Assembly: GCA_021234155.1 (NCBI GenBank)
Contig: JAJEKV010000238.1
Span: 312,001-376,000, forward strand
Source: Isoetes taiwanensis
Lineage: Eukaryota > Streptophyta > Lycopodiopsida > Isoetales > Isoetaceae
DNA length: 64,000 nt
Direction: 5' to 3'
Shown here: positions 10,232-20,744 of the stretch, one piece after another
Layout: every line of letters starts with the position of its first letter
Position numbering within the stretch: position 1 is the first letter of the stretch
Translations under genes and position numbers: made by a program
The notes under the pieces: generated by a model
Told to the model about the DNA's origin: nothing
Databases searched by the model: none
Seen by the model: only the letters and a program-made list of their open reading frames with translations

Positions 10232-11095
10232 TCAGTGGCAGGCATAGTCATCCACAACCTCACCCGTTGCAGCCCGCACGCGATGATGCCCATGGACCAA
10301 ACGGACACGATGAGTAGTTTGAAGCTCAATCACCCTTTGCTCGAGGCGGTCTATGGTGGTCTCTTCACAGTAGTTGAAGTCACTGTCCTTCATGGTGCGG
10401 CTACCTCTGCACGTGCATACTTCCATGCACGCCATTACGTATTCTTGCGGGACGCCATGCCGGCGTAGGCCGATTTCCCAATCCTCTGAAATCTTTTGAA
10501 AAGTGGCAGTGGGGGAGCGATGGGTGCTTCCATTCAGGTGACCCATAGCAACTAGCTGCCTCCAGAACTCCACGTAAGGGACTAACTTGTGAGGCCCGGT
10601 TACGCACCGGTACAACCAACCGCTGGATTCACTGGAGCCATCGTCAACTGCAAGCTCCTCACAATATGCAGCCCATCGGTGCATCAGCCGAACATGGTTC
10701 TCGACGGGTGCCCTCCCGCTTCTCTGCGGGACTGGGGGTAGGCGGGGATCGGCAGCACTTATTTCGGATGGATGGGGAACATAGTGTTGCTGTAGGCACA
10801 ACCTCATCAACCCATACACACACTCGTTGAATGCATAACCACCACCCTGAGGAGCACCACGAAGCCATTGTACTGGGTCCGGGTAGAGACCGGCCAATTC
10901 GTGAACAAGTTCTTCGGGATCTTGGGTGGGAGTAACTTGTGAAGTGGATAGGCCAGGCGGGTTCCACCCATCGTCCGTATCATCCCCGGTTTCCTCCTCT
11001 GACATTGTGTCATTCTCGGTGTCATGAAGGTCATAATCACTATCATTTTCATCTGAAATCTGACTCACTGAGTCGTCGGTGTCTACCTCTGCCAT
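10232..11095 (-). CDS. Mutator-like element, N-terminal transposase exon (acidic start)
   Basis: A clean 287-codon frame starts at an ATG at 11,095. Its first 45 residues are strongly acidic ('SDENDSDYDLHDTENDTMSE'). A folded-looking part follows ('GLYPDPVQWLRGAPQGGGYA', 'MHRWAAYCEELAVDDGSS', 'CTCRGSRTMKDSDF'). No named domain was recognised. It lies upstream of and on the same strand as the catalytic and SWIM exons, with nothing else between, so it is most likely the 5' exon of the transposase gene; a separate accessory protein is the alternative. No stops or shifts were seen within it. The acidic start could act in protein contacts. Confidence 0.55.
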   Translation of the reverse strand: MAEVDTDDSVSQISDENDSDYDLHDTENDTMSEEETGDDTDDGWNPPGLSTSQVTPTQDPEELVHELAGLYPDPVQWLRGAPQGGGYAFNECVYGLMRLCLQQHYVPHPSEISAADPRLPPVPQRSGRAPVENHVRLMHRWAAYCEELAVDDGSSESSGWLYRCVTGPHKLVPYVEFWRQLVAMGHLNGSTHRSPTATFQKISEDWEIGLRRHGVPQEYVMACMEVCTCRGSRTMKDSDFNYCEETTIDRLEQRVIELQTTHRVRLVHGHHRVRAATGEVVDDYACH

Positions 11096-11274
11096 TCTCG
11101 GACATTCTACTTGGAAGACAAATATAAACTATCACAGCACGAACCTGCTACTGTTGTGATGGCCGCAGTAGAAATCTCTGCACAGTCGCCTGTTTCAATG
11201 AATGATTAGATTTTGTATTACAAAACATAATCTATAATTCAATTGAAGAAACAACGGAGCCTTGATTGGAGAAA

Positions 11275-11690
11275 TACCATTAAAATTTACCTATGGTAAA
11301 TACAAAAAAGTTAGCCTATGGTAAATCCCTATGGTTAAAAAAATAGCCCATGGTAAAAAAGGGCCTATGGTAAAACATAACATATGGTAAATGCCTATGG
11401 TAAAAATAGCCTATGGTAAATGCCTATGGTAAAAAAAGGCCTATGGTAAAAATAACCTATGGTAAATGATGGTAAAAAAAATTAGCCTATGGTAAAAAAA
11501 TAGCCTATGGTTAAAAATAGCATATGGTAAATGCCTATGGTAAAAAAAATAGCCTATGGTAAAAAAATAGCCTAGGTCAAAAAAATAGCCCATGGTAAAA
11601 AAAATGGCATGTGCTAAAAATATCCTATGCTAAATGTCTATGGTAAAAATAGCCTATGATAAATGCAAAAAAAAAAGCCTATGCTCAATA
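11275..11690. repeat. CCTATGGTAAA short tandem repeat array
   Basis: The phrase CCTATGGTAAA with a short A-rich spacer (often AAATAG or ATG) recurs well over fifteen times across about 400 bp, with scattered changes. It lies inside the Mutator-like element, just upstream of the transposase start at 11,095, on the side where its promoter should be. Confidence 0.9.
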
Positions 11691-12494
11691 TTGAGAATGC
11701 AAAAGAAGATGAGAGAGATATGGAGTGCACCTGCTTTAGCACCAACGCCTGCTATAGCACCTGCACTCGATCGAAGCACCTGCGCCCTCCCAAACGATAT
11801 GAGAAGGATACAACGTCTTGATGCCCATAAATAGCCCTTAGGCTCGCATAAGGATTCGCCCAGGCGAATCCTTCCACGGGCCAAAGATGCGTGCTATGGG
11901 GGGTTCGCCCAATCGAACCCTTCTTCTATGCTGGGCCGGGTCACGGACACAAAATTGCTAGCTATTTCTTAATATTTGTTTATTGACAACTAGATATGGG
12001 CTGGTCATAACTATATTAAGAATCTGTATTTCAATTTTCTTATCATTGAGGGATAGCCGTGGACTGCCGTGGACCTGCCACCTGGCCCCCTGCCACGCTT
12101 TTGGGTTAAATTGTCGAACGGCCAGGGGCCCCCCCTCGCTAAAAAACTCTGTCCCGAGAAGTGGCCAGAGCGGCGAAGTGACATTTGGGGCCTTTGGCGA
12201 GAAGTGACCTGCAGCACGGCGGCCTGCAATACTAGATCACGGCCCCGCCCGCGCTTTTGGGTTAAGCCGCCCGGGCGGGCGTGAAGGCCACCTCGTTAAC
12301 GCTGCGGTAGGCGGTAGTGGACTGCACCACCAGCCTATACGCTATTGGAGTTGCAGCCCAAAGCGAACCGGCGGCGTACTGTTACTGTAATCGACTGTCG
12401 ACCGAATCTAAAATCGTCACGACACAGGGTTCGCCCGGCCCGAACGGTGGGGAGTTACGGAGCCGCGGAGTACTGCGCAACATCGATCCAGCCC
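11691..12494. other. Right interior of the Mutator-like element, no gene
   Basis: This AT/GC-mixed stretch contains GC-rich blocks with CAGGCGAATCC-type phrases like those in the terminal repeats (about 11,838-11,935), and two similar passages with 'cgcttttgggttaa' (about 12,098 and 12,250). No coding sequence was recognised. Confidence 0.4.
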
Positions 12495-12694
12495 GGCCCG
12501 GCGCTGACACTTAACCGGGGTTTGGGTTAGCCGCGAACCAGCGACAACTCCTTGCCAGGCGATTAGCGCCCGCCGAACTGATGCCACGTCCCGGGGCTGG
12601 TTCGCTGGCGAATCCGTGGGTTCGCCCTGGCGAATTTTCGGGGGTTCGCTGGCCAGGCTTAACCCGCTTAGCAGTTGACTCAATTTGGGGAGCC
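12495..12694. repeat. Right terminal inverted repeat of the Mutator-like element
   Basis: In reverse complement this GC-rich arm aligns with 4,350-4,525, running from GGCTCCCCAAATTGAGTC at the outer border to CGCGGCTAACCCAAACC inside. The outer border abuts receptor-kinase ectodomain sequence. Confidence 0.75.
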
Positions 12695-13840
12695 AATAAA
12701 GTGGGCGATTACAAAATGCGGATCATCAGATTTGTTGGAAAAGTATGTTATATCTTGCAAATCCACGAAAACCCTGCAGTATTCTTGCCAAACTCACATC
12801 CCAAGGTCAAATTCTTGACTACAAATGAAGGAGGACAAGAACATTTCTCATCTTTACAAATACCATAATCACCACAAGATCCTGGAAGGTCGCACAAAGA
12901 ATCAAACAGTACAAAAAACCTAGACCAGTTGTACTTCTCATTATCCCAATAATATGCACCGTGATTGTGTAATCTAGAAGTACTGTTGAACCAAAGTAAA
13001 ATATGTTATCCAGGCTTCCAGGAGGACAAAATATTGTTTCATCATCTGAGGTATCTATATTGCTATAATTTGAGCTTAAGACCAATCCTACTTTCTCTCC
13101 ATTATCTGTGTATAGATATGCGTAGAGCTGGGTATTGCCATTTTTGACAGATTGTATCGTGTTTGTGCTATCATTTGAGAATACCCAGTACAGAGAATCA
13201 TAATAAGAGGGCAACTCCACCACTTTCCATCACCATGCTGTAAGGTCCTTGTGAGTTATTTGTAGAACTTGACCAGCTAGTCAACCTCATTTTGTTTTTA
13301 AAAACTTGACATCCTACTAAAATGTTTACAGGGATTTTATGACTCTTCCAAATAACACTGTAATCATCTGCAAATAACTTGAGATTAACCCAAAAATCTA
13401 TACCAAGGTAACTAACCCCTTGTCCTGCAGTTCCAGTTTCGAAAACAGAGACGCCTTGGGTGTCTTCAGAATCAAATTTCCATCTGTTTAGAACGTTAAA
13501 GTGGCTCCTGAGCTTACAGGTGTGTGTATGTGGCCGTCAGTGTTGGCACACCACACAATTTGGGCAGGTGAAGGATTGAAAATAGATGTTTTTGAACTCA
13601 AGTAGGCAAAGATAGTACTCTTCATTTGTTGCATTGACAAACCAGAGACCATAAGCAGCGTTCAATCCCTTTGCATTGCAATGGATGAACGAGTATCGAC
13701 CTTGGAACCCATTGCCTAGATCATAGAGAACACCCTTGTTAACTGCCTCATATCCTGTGGAATATAATACTTGGTCGGTTGCCAAGAGATTGCTTTTCCA
13801 ATGGTGGCAGACACAATCAAGAGGACGAAAATGTAATACA
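12695..13840 (-). pseudogene. G-type lectin receptor kinase, ectodomain (first piece)
   Basis: Read on the minus strand from 13,840, a hydrophobic signal-like segment ('IFVLLIVSATIG') shifts frame into 'LYDLGNGFQGRYSF' and 'AAYGLWFVNATNEEYYLCLL'. Then follow 'NPSPAQIVWCANTDGHIHTP', a stop in 'ATLTF-stop-TDGNLIL', and 'GVSVFETGTAGQGVSYLG', the bulb-lectin fold pattern. 'RLTSWSSSTNNSQGPYSM' marks the S-locus region. An EGF-like set of cysteines (CDLPGSCGDYGICKDEKCSC) lies at about 12,895-12,830. The reading is lost at the Mutator-like element border. Such ectodomains face the cell wall and bind ligands or sugars. At least two shifts and one stop make it dead; the membrane and kinase parts are at 3,257-4,349 and 2,585-2,849. 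Confidence 0.85.
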
Positions 13841-14869
13841 CGGATGGTTGAAATTACGTGTATATTCCTTTTCTTTTATATGGCAGAAAACCTTTGCGCA
13901 TTTTCGGGAGCGGCGCCGCTTAGCCCCCAACCTTCTTGCCTTTTTGCCCTTGGCATCCAAGAACCAGCGGGTAGCCTTCCTCATTCGGCATCCAAGAAAC
14001 AGGGCTCAGCCATAGTCAAGGAAAAGGAGCTCTTCCCACGTCGCCGCCATAGCCAAGAAAACAAGGAGCTATTCTGGCTTCGTCGCCACAGCCAAGAAAC
14101 AGGGCCGGATATGACACAGAGGTCAGGTTCAATAGGTTACAGGGCTCAACCCTTTTGCAGAGGTCAGTTGAAGCCATAGTTTTTATAATAGCATGAAGAA
14201 CAGAGCTTCTGAGCGAGGGAAAAGAGGTAGTTTATGTATCTAGCTTCCATGCAAGCTACTATGCCGCTGTTGCAGAAACTACAGATGATGTGATCGTGAT
14301 TCGTGACTCTGTGAGTTGCCTTTCCTCAGCAATACCTGCAGGTAGAAAAATCGGCCAAGCTTTAATGGTATAATTGCTTGTTCTGCTCCAGATCTGCCGA
14401 AACTTCAACATTATCATTTTCTATTCGATCTCTGCTACAGCAACTTTGGTTTTTTTCTTTTGTCTTTCTTGGGGTCAAAGGCGATGGATTTGGATGCTCC
14501 CAGTGTGGCATGGCCACTCTTTAAACCACCGGCCTTCTCTATTTTAGGATTTGGCACAAGGACTTTGTCGGAACAGAGCAAGATAGATGGAGAAGAAGGC
14601 GCCAGGCGTCACAAATTTATGTGGAAATTTCAACCATCCGTGTATTAGTCAAGGCAAGTGGGTCTTCCTTCCGGCAGTTTTTCCATCCATTCAAATCAAG
14701 AATAGCAAATAGCTATGCAAAAACCTGTAGAATCAGGTTACCATCTTGCCTTGACGTCATGGAGCGGGGAAGAGTCAGGGCATTCTTGCCGGCCACGACT
14801 CTGCGAGAATCGGTGGGCCTCAGCGGCCTCGGTCTCAGGTCGGTCGGGTAAGAATGCCCTCCCCTTCGT
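13841..14869. other. Gene-free stretch upstream of the receptor kinase remnant
   Basis: The former promoter side of the receptor kinase gene. The phrase 'gagcggcgccgc' occurs at about 13,909. 'cgtcgccNcagccaagaaa' repeats imperfectly at about 14,038 and 14,079. Open frames here have no recognised domain. Confidence 0.4.
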
Positions 14870-15155
14870 TCCCATAACGCAATAATACGCGCTGTCAAGA
14901 TTCGGCGTCCTAATTTTTTCGGGGCGCCGGCTTCGGGCGGCACACTTTCAGCGCTCCGCCCGGCTCGTCGCGCCCGCATCGTCAATTTTTTTGAGGCGGC
15001 TCCGCCCGGTGATGCGGCGCGACGAAGCGGCGGAAGCCGCGAAAGTGTGCCCGCTCGAACTGGCGGGCGCCGCCGGAAAAAATTAGGACGGAATTTTTCA
15101 GCGTGCATTACGTAGTACGTAATGAACGGTTGGCCGAAATTACTGCGTTATTCCT
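14870..15155. mobile_element. GC-rich foldback (inverted-repeat) element
   Basis: Two arms of roughly 110-130 bp face each other. 'cgtcctaattttttcgg' near 14,907 mirrors 'ccggaaaaaattaggacg' near 15,073. 'cacactttc' (14,941) mirrors 'gaaagtgtg' (15,041). 'tcgtcgcgccc' mirrors 'gcgcgacga'. Outer parts 'ataacgcaataat' and 'attactgcgttatt' also pair. The whole could fold into one long hairpin around about 14,990-15,010. No protein is encoded; an open minus-strand frame across it (14,713-15,108) follows from the GC content. Confidence 0.7.
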
Positions 15156-15215
15156 TTTAAATTATATGATGTAATCGTGCTCCGGCTCTTGCGGAGCGGC
15201 GCCGCCTGTGACCTG
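15100..15215 (+). repeat. Short repeat family, copy 1
   Basis: The order 'ttactgcgttattccttttaaattatat', then about 30 bases, then CGGAGCGGCGCC matches a second copy at 28,398-28,495 ('ttatggcattattccgttaaaattatat' ... CGGAGCGGCACC). The copies are diverged but collinear over about 100 bp. The last motif also occurs alone near 13,909. Confidence 0.55.
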
Positions 15216-15910
15216 CGAGCTTCATTCTGCAACTTCAGGGGAGCAGGTAAGAAAGATAAAGCTATTCAAGCTTGTGGCTATGGCTGAAGCTGAAGCTTGT
15301 GGCTATGGCGGAAGCTATAGATAGAGGCGGAGGAAGAAAAGGAAGGGGAAGAAACAGATAAATTAGAAACAGAGGAATAGGGGCGAGTTCTATGGAGGAT
15401 TTGACGTCTTTCAGAGGAACAGTGCAGATTTTCGAACTTCATGACCCAGTTGGAGCCGGATTTGTTCTGCCAAATTTCTTCGTGCAGGTTTGGAGCCAGA
15501 TTTCTTCTGCCGAGGTTGGATTGTTGAGGATCAAGGCGCAGACCTTAACGCACTTATTCTGGTCCTCACTCCAGTGGCTTCCCTATTTTTCTGCTCCGGT
15601 CCTCTGCTCCGGGCGACCAATCTGTTCTAAATCCTTGAAAAAAACTTCCATGAAAAATCCTTGAAGCGAGAAATTCAATTGAAACCTATAGGTAAAACGA
15701 AGAAAAGATGCTGGCGCCATAAAGATTTACCTGAGCGTCGAAGAAAAAACAGGTTGCTCCAGCTTGTTATAGGGGCCGCCCACCATCGCCGAAGAGAGAA
15801 AAAAGATGCTAACGCATCAATGGGTTGCCCTTTTGAGGGCCCATTGATGCATCCACAGCCATGTACAATTACTTACATTATATGTTTTTTTAATTCGAGG
15901 TCTATAATTA
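15216..15910. other. Gene-free stretch
   Basis: A short local repeat 'gcttgtggctatggc' lies at about 15,270-15,310. Open frames at 15,392-15,664 and 15,661-15,936 (plus) show no recognisable domain. Nothing else was identified. Confidence 0.35.
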
Positions 15911-15914
15911 AACA

Positions 15915-16020
15915 TGGGTTTTTTGGGTTGCCCTAGGGGGCAAACCCTAGCTTATGTGGGTTTGTGGCATATCCTTGGTATATGCTAGAATATACCTAAG
16001 ATATTCTAGTGACGGCTCCA
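15915..16020 (+). repeat. GGGTTGCCC..GGGCAAACCCT repeat, copy 1
   Basis: It starts TTTTTTGGGTTGCCCTAGGGGGCAAACCCT, a near-palindrome, followed by 'cttatgtgggtttgtggcatat' and a second small palindrome around 'tatgctagaatatacctaagatattct'. The same order recurs at 44,298-44,410 and, more diverged, at 48,128-48,235. It is probably a short non-coding mobile repeat. Confidence 0.6.
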
Positions 16021-19000
16021 AACCTGTTGTTCCCTGTAAATTGGCGGTCACCTACGTGCTAGATCGAGGATGTTTCAACTGGGTAACTGGCAGACTGAAG
16101 CTCCAACAACCAGCGAAACAGAGTAAATGGTGGTAGGTCAGGCTTGCACAGAATGGGGTTTTTTCTAGGTTTATAAATCATGGGTTATCAGTGGAACTAA
16201 TGCGTCAGTGTTATGGAGGATGCGGGATGCTTTTTCCGGAAGCCCACAGAAGAGACGTTGGCATAATCATGTAATCAGGCATGGCACTAGAAGGTTATGC
16301 CTGCAATATGTTAACTAGGGATGACCAGATCATGGATTGGAGAGATCATCTTACTCTTCCTACAGGAAGACGAAATGTGAAGAATTGGCCAAATGATCCT
16401 TCCACGTACAGGTTCGTTTTGGAAATTACCCAATTTGTTGCTTATTGGTTTACATGTAGCATGGTTTAAACTCATGGATAGGAAGAAGCGTTACATTGCA
16501 CTACATCTAGTCGTGCTAGAAAGGATTGTTGCATCTTGAATCGGATGTATTTAGATTTGGAAGAATTTGATGAGCCTAACTACAATTTGAAGAATTTGTT
16601 GCAGAGATGAGCATAACTACAATTTGATGTCTCTGACATCTATTCTGATGCATAGTCCGTGATTATGAGTGCCCATCAAATGTAAAAAAAATTACCTCAT
16701 TTTCTCATCCCTTTTCGTTATCTTTTTGTCTAATGTGTGACAATTGATAATAGATGGATGGATCACACAAAATGCTTCAATAGCATGCTCAAAGACTGGC
16801 CTGGCATTCAATGTGAGAAATGATATTTTAGCTTTCTAGTACAGGCAAAAAGAAAATCTTGACACTTGTTCTGTCTGCCATATTCATATTTTCTCATTTT
16901 GTGACTTGGATCTATGACAATCCATAAATCATTGAAGCCTGAATATTTTAAACACAGAAGCTGTTTTTGGATGCTTTCTTTGTGCATAACAACAATCCAG
17001 TGCGGGTTGAATTTATCTCCAAAAGTGTTCCAACCATAGCATATTGGAGGCACAATCCAGCCAAACAAATATTCTGTTGCATTGCAATTACTAATACCTT
17101 AGAACATGAAGTGCTATGATTTTCAGTGACATTTGAAGATATTAAAGTTTTTTGTAAAATAACAAAGATTTCCATTCGGGTAAACTGTTAGAAGCACCCT
17201 TAGCATGAAGAGAAGAAATATTAAATGTTAAGTACATGCTTCATTGGTTTGTGCAAGATTTCTTATTTGTTGTAGCAGAAGTTTGCATTCTCCGCGCCAA
17301 TTCAGTGGAATTACTTCTCGAATAGTTGTTCTGCGTCTTTTTTTATTCATATACATCGTCCCAAGCATGTTTAACTGGAATACTCGTCCCAAGCATGTTT
17401 AACTGGAATACTCTGGGTTTCCATGTTGCCTTTCTCAATTCAGCTTGGTATAGTTTGTGTTCAACATCCTGTAAATGAATGTCAAGAAGTTGTTAGAATT
17501 ATTCGCAAGCAAGTAAATTTCTTAAGCAGGCATCATGAGACCAACAGAAAGAATATAAAGTAGTATCTATCCTTGAGCAATTTGCTTTTTTAATCACGGG
17601 CATGAATATCCATATGTCATAAACAATTTTGTCAGATGGAAGGCATGTGATGTAGCAACTGTTACGAAGGCAAATACAAAAGCAAGTCTTGTCTTCCATT
17701 ATCAGATATTCCTCAGCCTCCCTTTACCAACACAACTTTGAATCCAAATCAAGATCATCATCCAGTTCCAACTGGCTGCCTGTGGTTTCTTAGTTGATTG
17801 TCTTGCTTTCTTCGCCATGGTGCTCAGAATTTTATGAATCCAATTTATTTTGTCCGAGTAACTGGGAAAGGTATTACATGTGAAATAAAGAGAATGGTCT
17901 TCGTCTAACAATAGTCGCACATCTGATCATCCAATGTGGTCTCCTTCTCTACCATTATTGCTATAAAGACAACACTAATAATTGCAGATTTTGTGTAAGC
18001 TGAAGTATATTTCTGAATGTTAAACTTTTACAGCAAGAATCCTTCACTCTATAACTGCCACCAAATAAGAATGATACAAAGGCATCTCCACTGTCCATGC
18101 CTTCAAATGAATCACAGCACTCTATGTCACATGAATGTGCAAATATAATCATAAACAACTTACGTCCAAAACAAATTATGGAGCATACAGAAGGACCTGG
18201 TTGACATGAGTGTAAATTTGCCGCTGTTATTGATTAGATTACAATAACATTGGGTCCCATGAAATAAGGAAGTGCAAAAGACCCTACCTTTCAGATAAGT
18301 TATATGCTATTTTTGTTCCATTTAAGAAATGAACAACACATTTTGAATCATCATTATCAAAGATTACAGTGTCAGTGTGTCTCTCAAGGATGTTTCCTGC
18401 TTGGGCGTTTTGGTTTGTTGACTTTGTGAGTTCCTAGATTCAACTCTCCTCAGCTTTTCAACTATGGTAGCCACTGCATATTTCTCACCTTTACCGTTGC
18501 TATGTCTACTATAACTTTCACATGCCGCTGACTCCAACCCCATTTTTGGGGGCAAATCCCTGTATATGAATTGTCACTGCAGCTTTACGGCCAGGAGGCT
18601 TCCTGAAGCACCTTACTCTCATGGGCCTCTATGTACAGATTCTTACTTTATAGAAGCCTTCTTTTCTTTACCATGGTTTCATTTCTTTTGAACACAGAAG
18701 CCTAGCAGAACTGTTGTCTGGAATATTATTTTGTATCAGCTCTTTATCCTCTTTTCCTACTGAAGAAACGCCGTCTTTCCTCCCAGGCTCTTGTGATAGA
18801 TTTTGACTCCTTTCCATGCTATACCTTTCCATTGTTCATCTAAGTTCCATTGATTTTCCTTTGACATTTATTCTCAATGCGGATGGTTCAAGTCCATCAT
18901 GACAGCATGAAGTTGTGGTCAAGATTTAGCATAAGGGCATAAAGGAGTGCATTCTGCAGGTTTGTTGACTGAATTTGCTCAATGGACATGAAACTGCAGG

Positions 19001-19570
19001 TCATTGCTCTATTGCTAAATTTGCAGAATTACAAAATGCTCGTAAGATAGTTCAGTGGATTGCATGGGCGGGACCGGAATATGATTTCACCACAGAAGTA
19101 TTCAATAAGGACTATGAATTTAATTGTAACTAGAATCTATAGAACTGTAAGAAGAAGATGACACATTGGATGCACCACCCATAAAATTCTGTACCACATT
19201 CTAATATAGTTGTTTGATTCTGATACCTGAGCTGCAATGGAGTTTAAGCACAACTTTCAAGATGGGACAGATCATGGTCTGTTCTGCCGAGTATAAATGG
19301 AGCAGATAATTGGTATAAATAGTTCAACTCGTGATTCCAAAAAACTGCAAGTTTGATCCTACTTTTCCTTTTTAGTACATTGTATTGCTAATCATTTTAC
19401 TTAGATCAGTTGACAAATAGCTTTCAAAGGCCACCAAAGGTTAATAAAATAATTTCTAGCTTCTAGTTTTCAAATTTGGAGGAAGATATTATCAGGAATT
19501 GAGTCACATTGGTAAGAAGATGGTTGCTGCAACAATAACTAAGTAAAACATGACAAGCGAATAATCAGGT
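16021..19570. other. Long stretch without a firm gene
   Basis: Mostly AT-rich. A minus-strand frame at 16,808-17,068 ('FGWIVPPICYGWNTFGDKFN') looks somewhat protein-like but matched nothing I know. The minus-strand KH exon just upstream (19,575-19,745) raises the possibility that part of this stretch is its intronic or 3' sequence. A 28-bp direct repeat lies at 17,358-17,413. Confidence 0.35.
17358..17413. repeat. 28-bp tandem duplication
   Basis: GTCCCAAGCATGTTTAACTGG and the next bases occur twice in a row, 28 bp apart, without visible change. Confidence 0.85.
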
Positions 19571-19574
19571 TTGA

Positions 19575-19745
19575 AATATACCTATATCAACTGTTGAACT
19601 TGCTGAGCAGTTCCATGTATTTCAACATTCATCTCCCTAGGCACATTTCGTGTTTCCTGAATTGTAATTGTGGCTGGTTCTACGCATGTAGTTTATATTT
19701 GCACCACCAGTTCCAATAATAGCATTTGCATATGCTGCGTGCATA
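19575..19745 (-). pseudogene. KH RNA-binding domain exon, broken
   Basis: On the minus strand, 'AAYANAIIGTGGANINYMRR' gives the first half of a KH domain, including the GxxG loop (GTGG). The second half, 'ATITIQETRNVPREMNVEIH' plus 'GTAQQVQQLI', follows in another frame after about 19,665, with a few bases missing at the join. In plants this sequence style belongs to HEN4/PEPPER/RCF3-type proteins, which bind RNA in the nucleus and affect splicing and flowering; the exact member is not determined. A stop follows directly after QQLI. No other KH domain was found in the flanks, so this is a lone decayed exon. Confidence 0.7.
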
Positions 19746-20744
19746 ATCTGCACATAAAGCATCCATGACCATCTAAAATTATAGGATCAATACAAATCGA
19801 GCCAGAAACACAAAGAAAGGATACAGTGTCATGTTTAGAACCCAGGGGGAAATAGTAAAGAACCCTACAACAATGCCTCAAAAGGAAACCGGATTGGATC
19901 ATTTATTTAAATACCTCTTGAGAAAAATAGATTCGTTACAGCTGCCGCTCACAGAATCCGAAACCCTTGTTCCCTGCGTCTACTTCAGGCTGAAGAAAAG
20001 CGCTATATTGCAGCAAATTCTCTGCACCCGCCATCGGTGACCGAAAGATTAAAGGCAACAGCCAGTTTGGAGCAGTTTTCTGAATATTCCAGATGTATAC
20101 CAGCATATACTTGGAATACGCCAAAAACCCATATGAATGAGGCAACCCAAAAAACCAAATTACATTAGAAAAGCAAAACCAAATTCCTGACGGCATCATT
20201 ATACGATTTTGGCATTCAAAATCATAAAATCATAATATCTGCCCTTTTCTTCAACCGCTATCGCTTTCTTCAATCGCTAACTTATCGCTGAAGATAAAAG
20301 TTTGGGCAGGTTTTTTTTCTCTGGCGTCTAAGTTCCTAGTATGCATAAATATCCACACGATTTGAGCGTTCATCACAAAAGCAATGCTTGGAAACAATAG
20401 CATATTGTGGCGATCACATGAAGATTTTTTTTTTGCGGGGGCTGAATACCCCGTGCTGAACGGCAGATCGCAGCAGCCATTTACATGGAGAAGGCCCAGC
20501 AGCTGAATCCTGTTCCCAGCAGCTGCCTAGAATCAATGACATGGCCTGAGCATTAGCTGATTTCTTGCATGTGAACCAAAAATTTCTATGCGCTGATTTG
20601 CGCAGCTGAATCCGTGCTGCCTTAGCCACAGGTATTTGGGACCTCAGCTCCACGGCGCGATGCTGATTAAAAAAGAATCAGCTGCTTAAATAAATCCCTG
20701 CGCTGTTTCAGCGGGGGGCCAAAAACTTCCGATGTGAATTGCCG
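19746..20744. other. Gene-free stretch 3' of the intact kinase
   Basis: No domain was recognised. Open minus-strand frames at 19,936-20,199 and 20,414-20,653 look accidental. The last few hundred bases would hold the 3' untranslated region of the kinase gene that ends at 20,745. Confidence 0.35.

Larger units (their letters stand above)
4350..12694. mobile_element. ~8.3-kb autonomous-type Mutator-like element
   Basis: The ends are long imperfect inverted repeats: GGCTCCCAAAATTTAGTC at 4,350 against the complement of ACTCAATTTGGGGAGCC ending at 12,694. The match continues inward through GGGTTA-GCC, CAGCGAACCCC, CGCCAGGCGAACC, CGTGGCAT and GGTTCGCGGCTTAACCCAAACC. Inside are a multi-exon transposase with a SWIM zinc finger (minus strand, 7,877-11,095) and a convergent plus-strand gene with an Ulp1-like protease box (to 7,743). 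The outer flanks are two halves of one lectin receptor kinase, so the borders mark an insertion. A 9-11-bp target duplication, expected for Mutator-like elements, was not recognisable, which suggests age or loss. Confidence 0.75.

Noticed and set aside
14713-15108. 131-codon minus-strand frame
   Set aside because: It runs straight across the foldback element and reads as Arg/Pro/Ala-rich sequence set by base composition.
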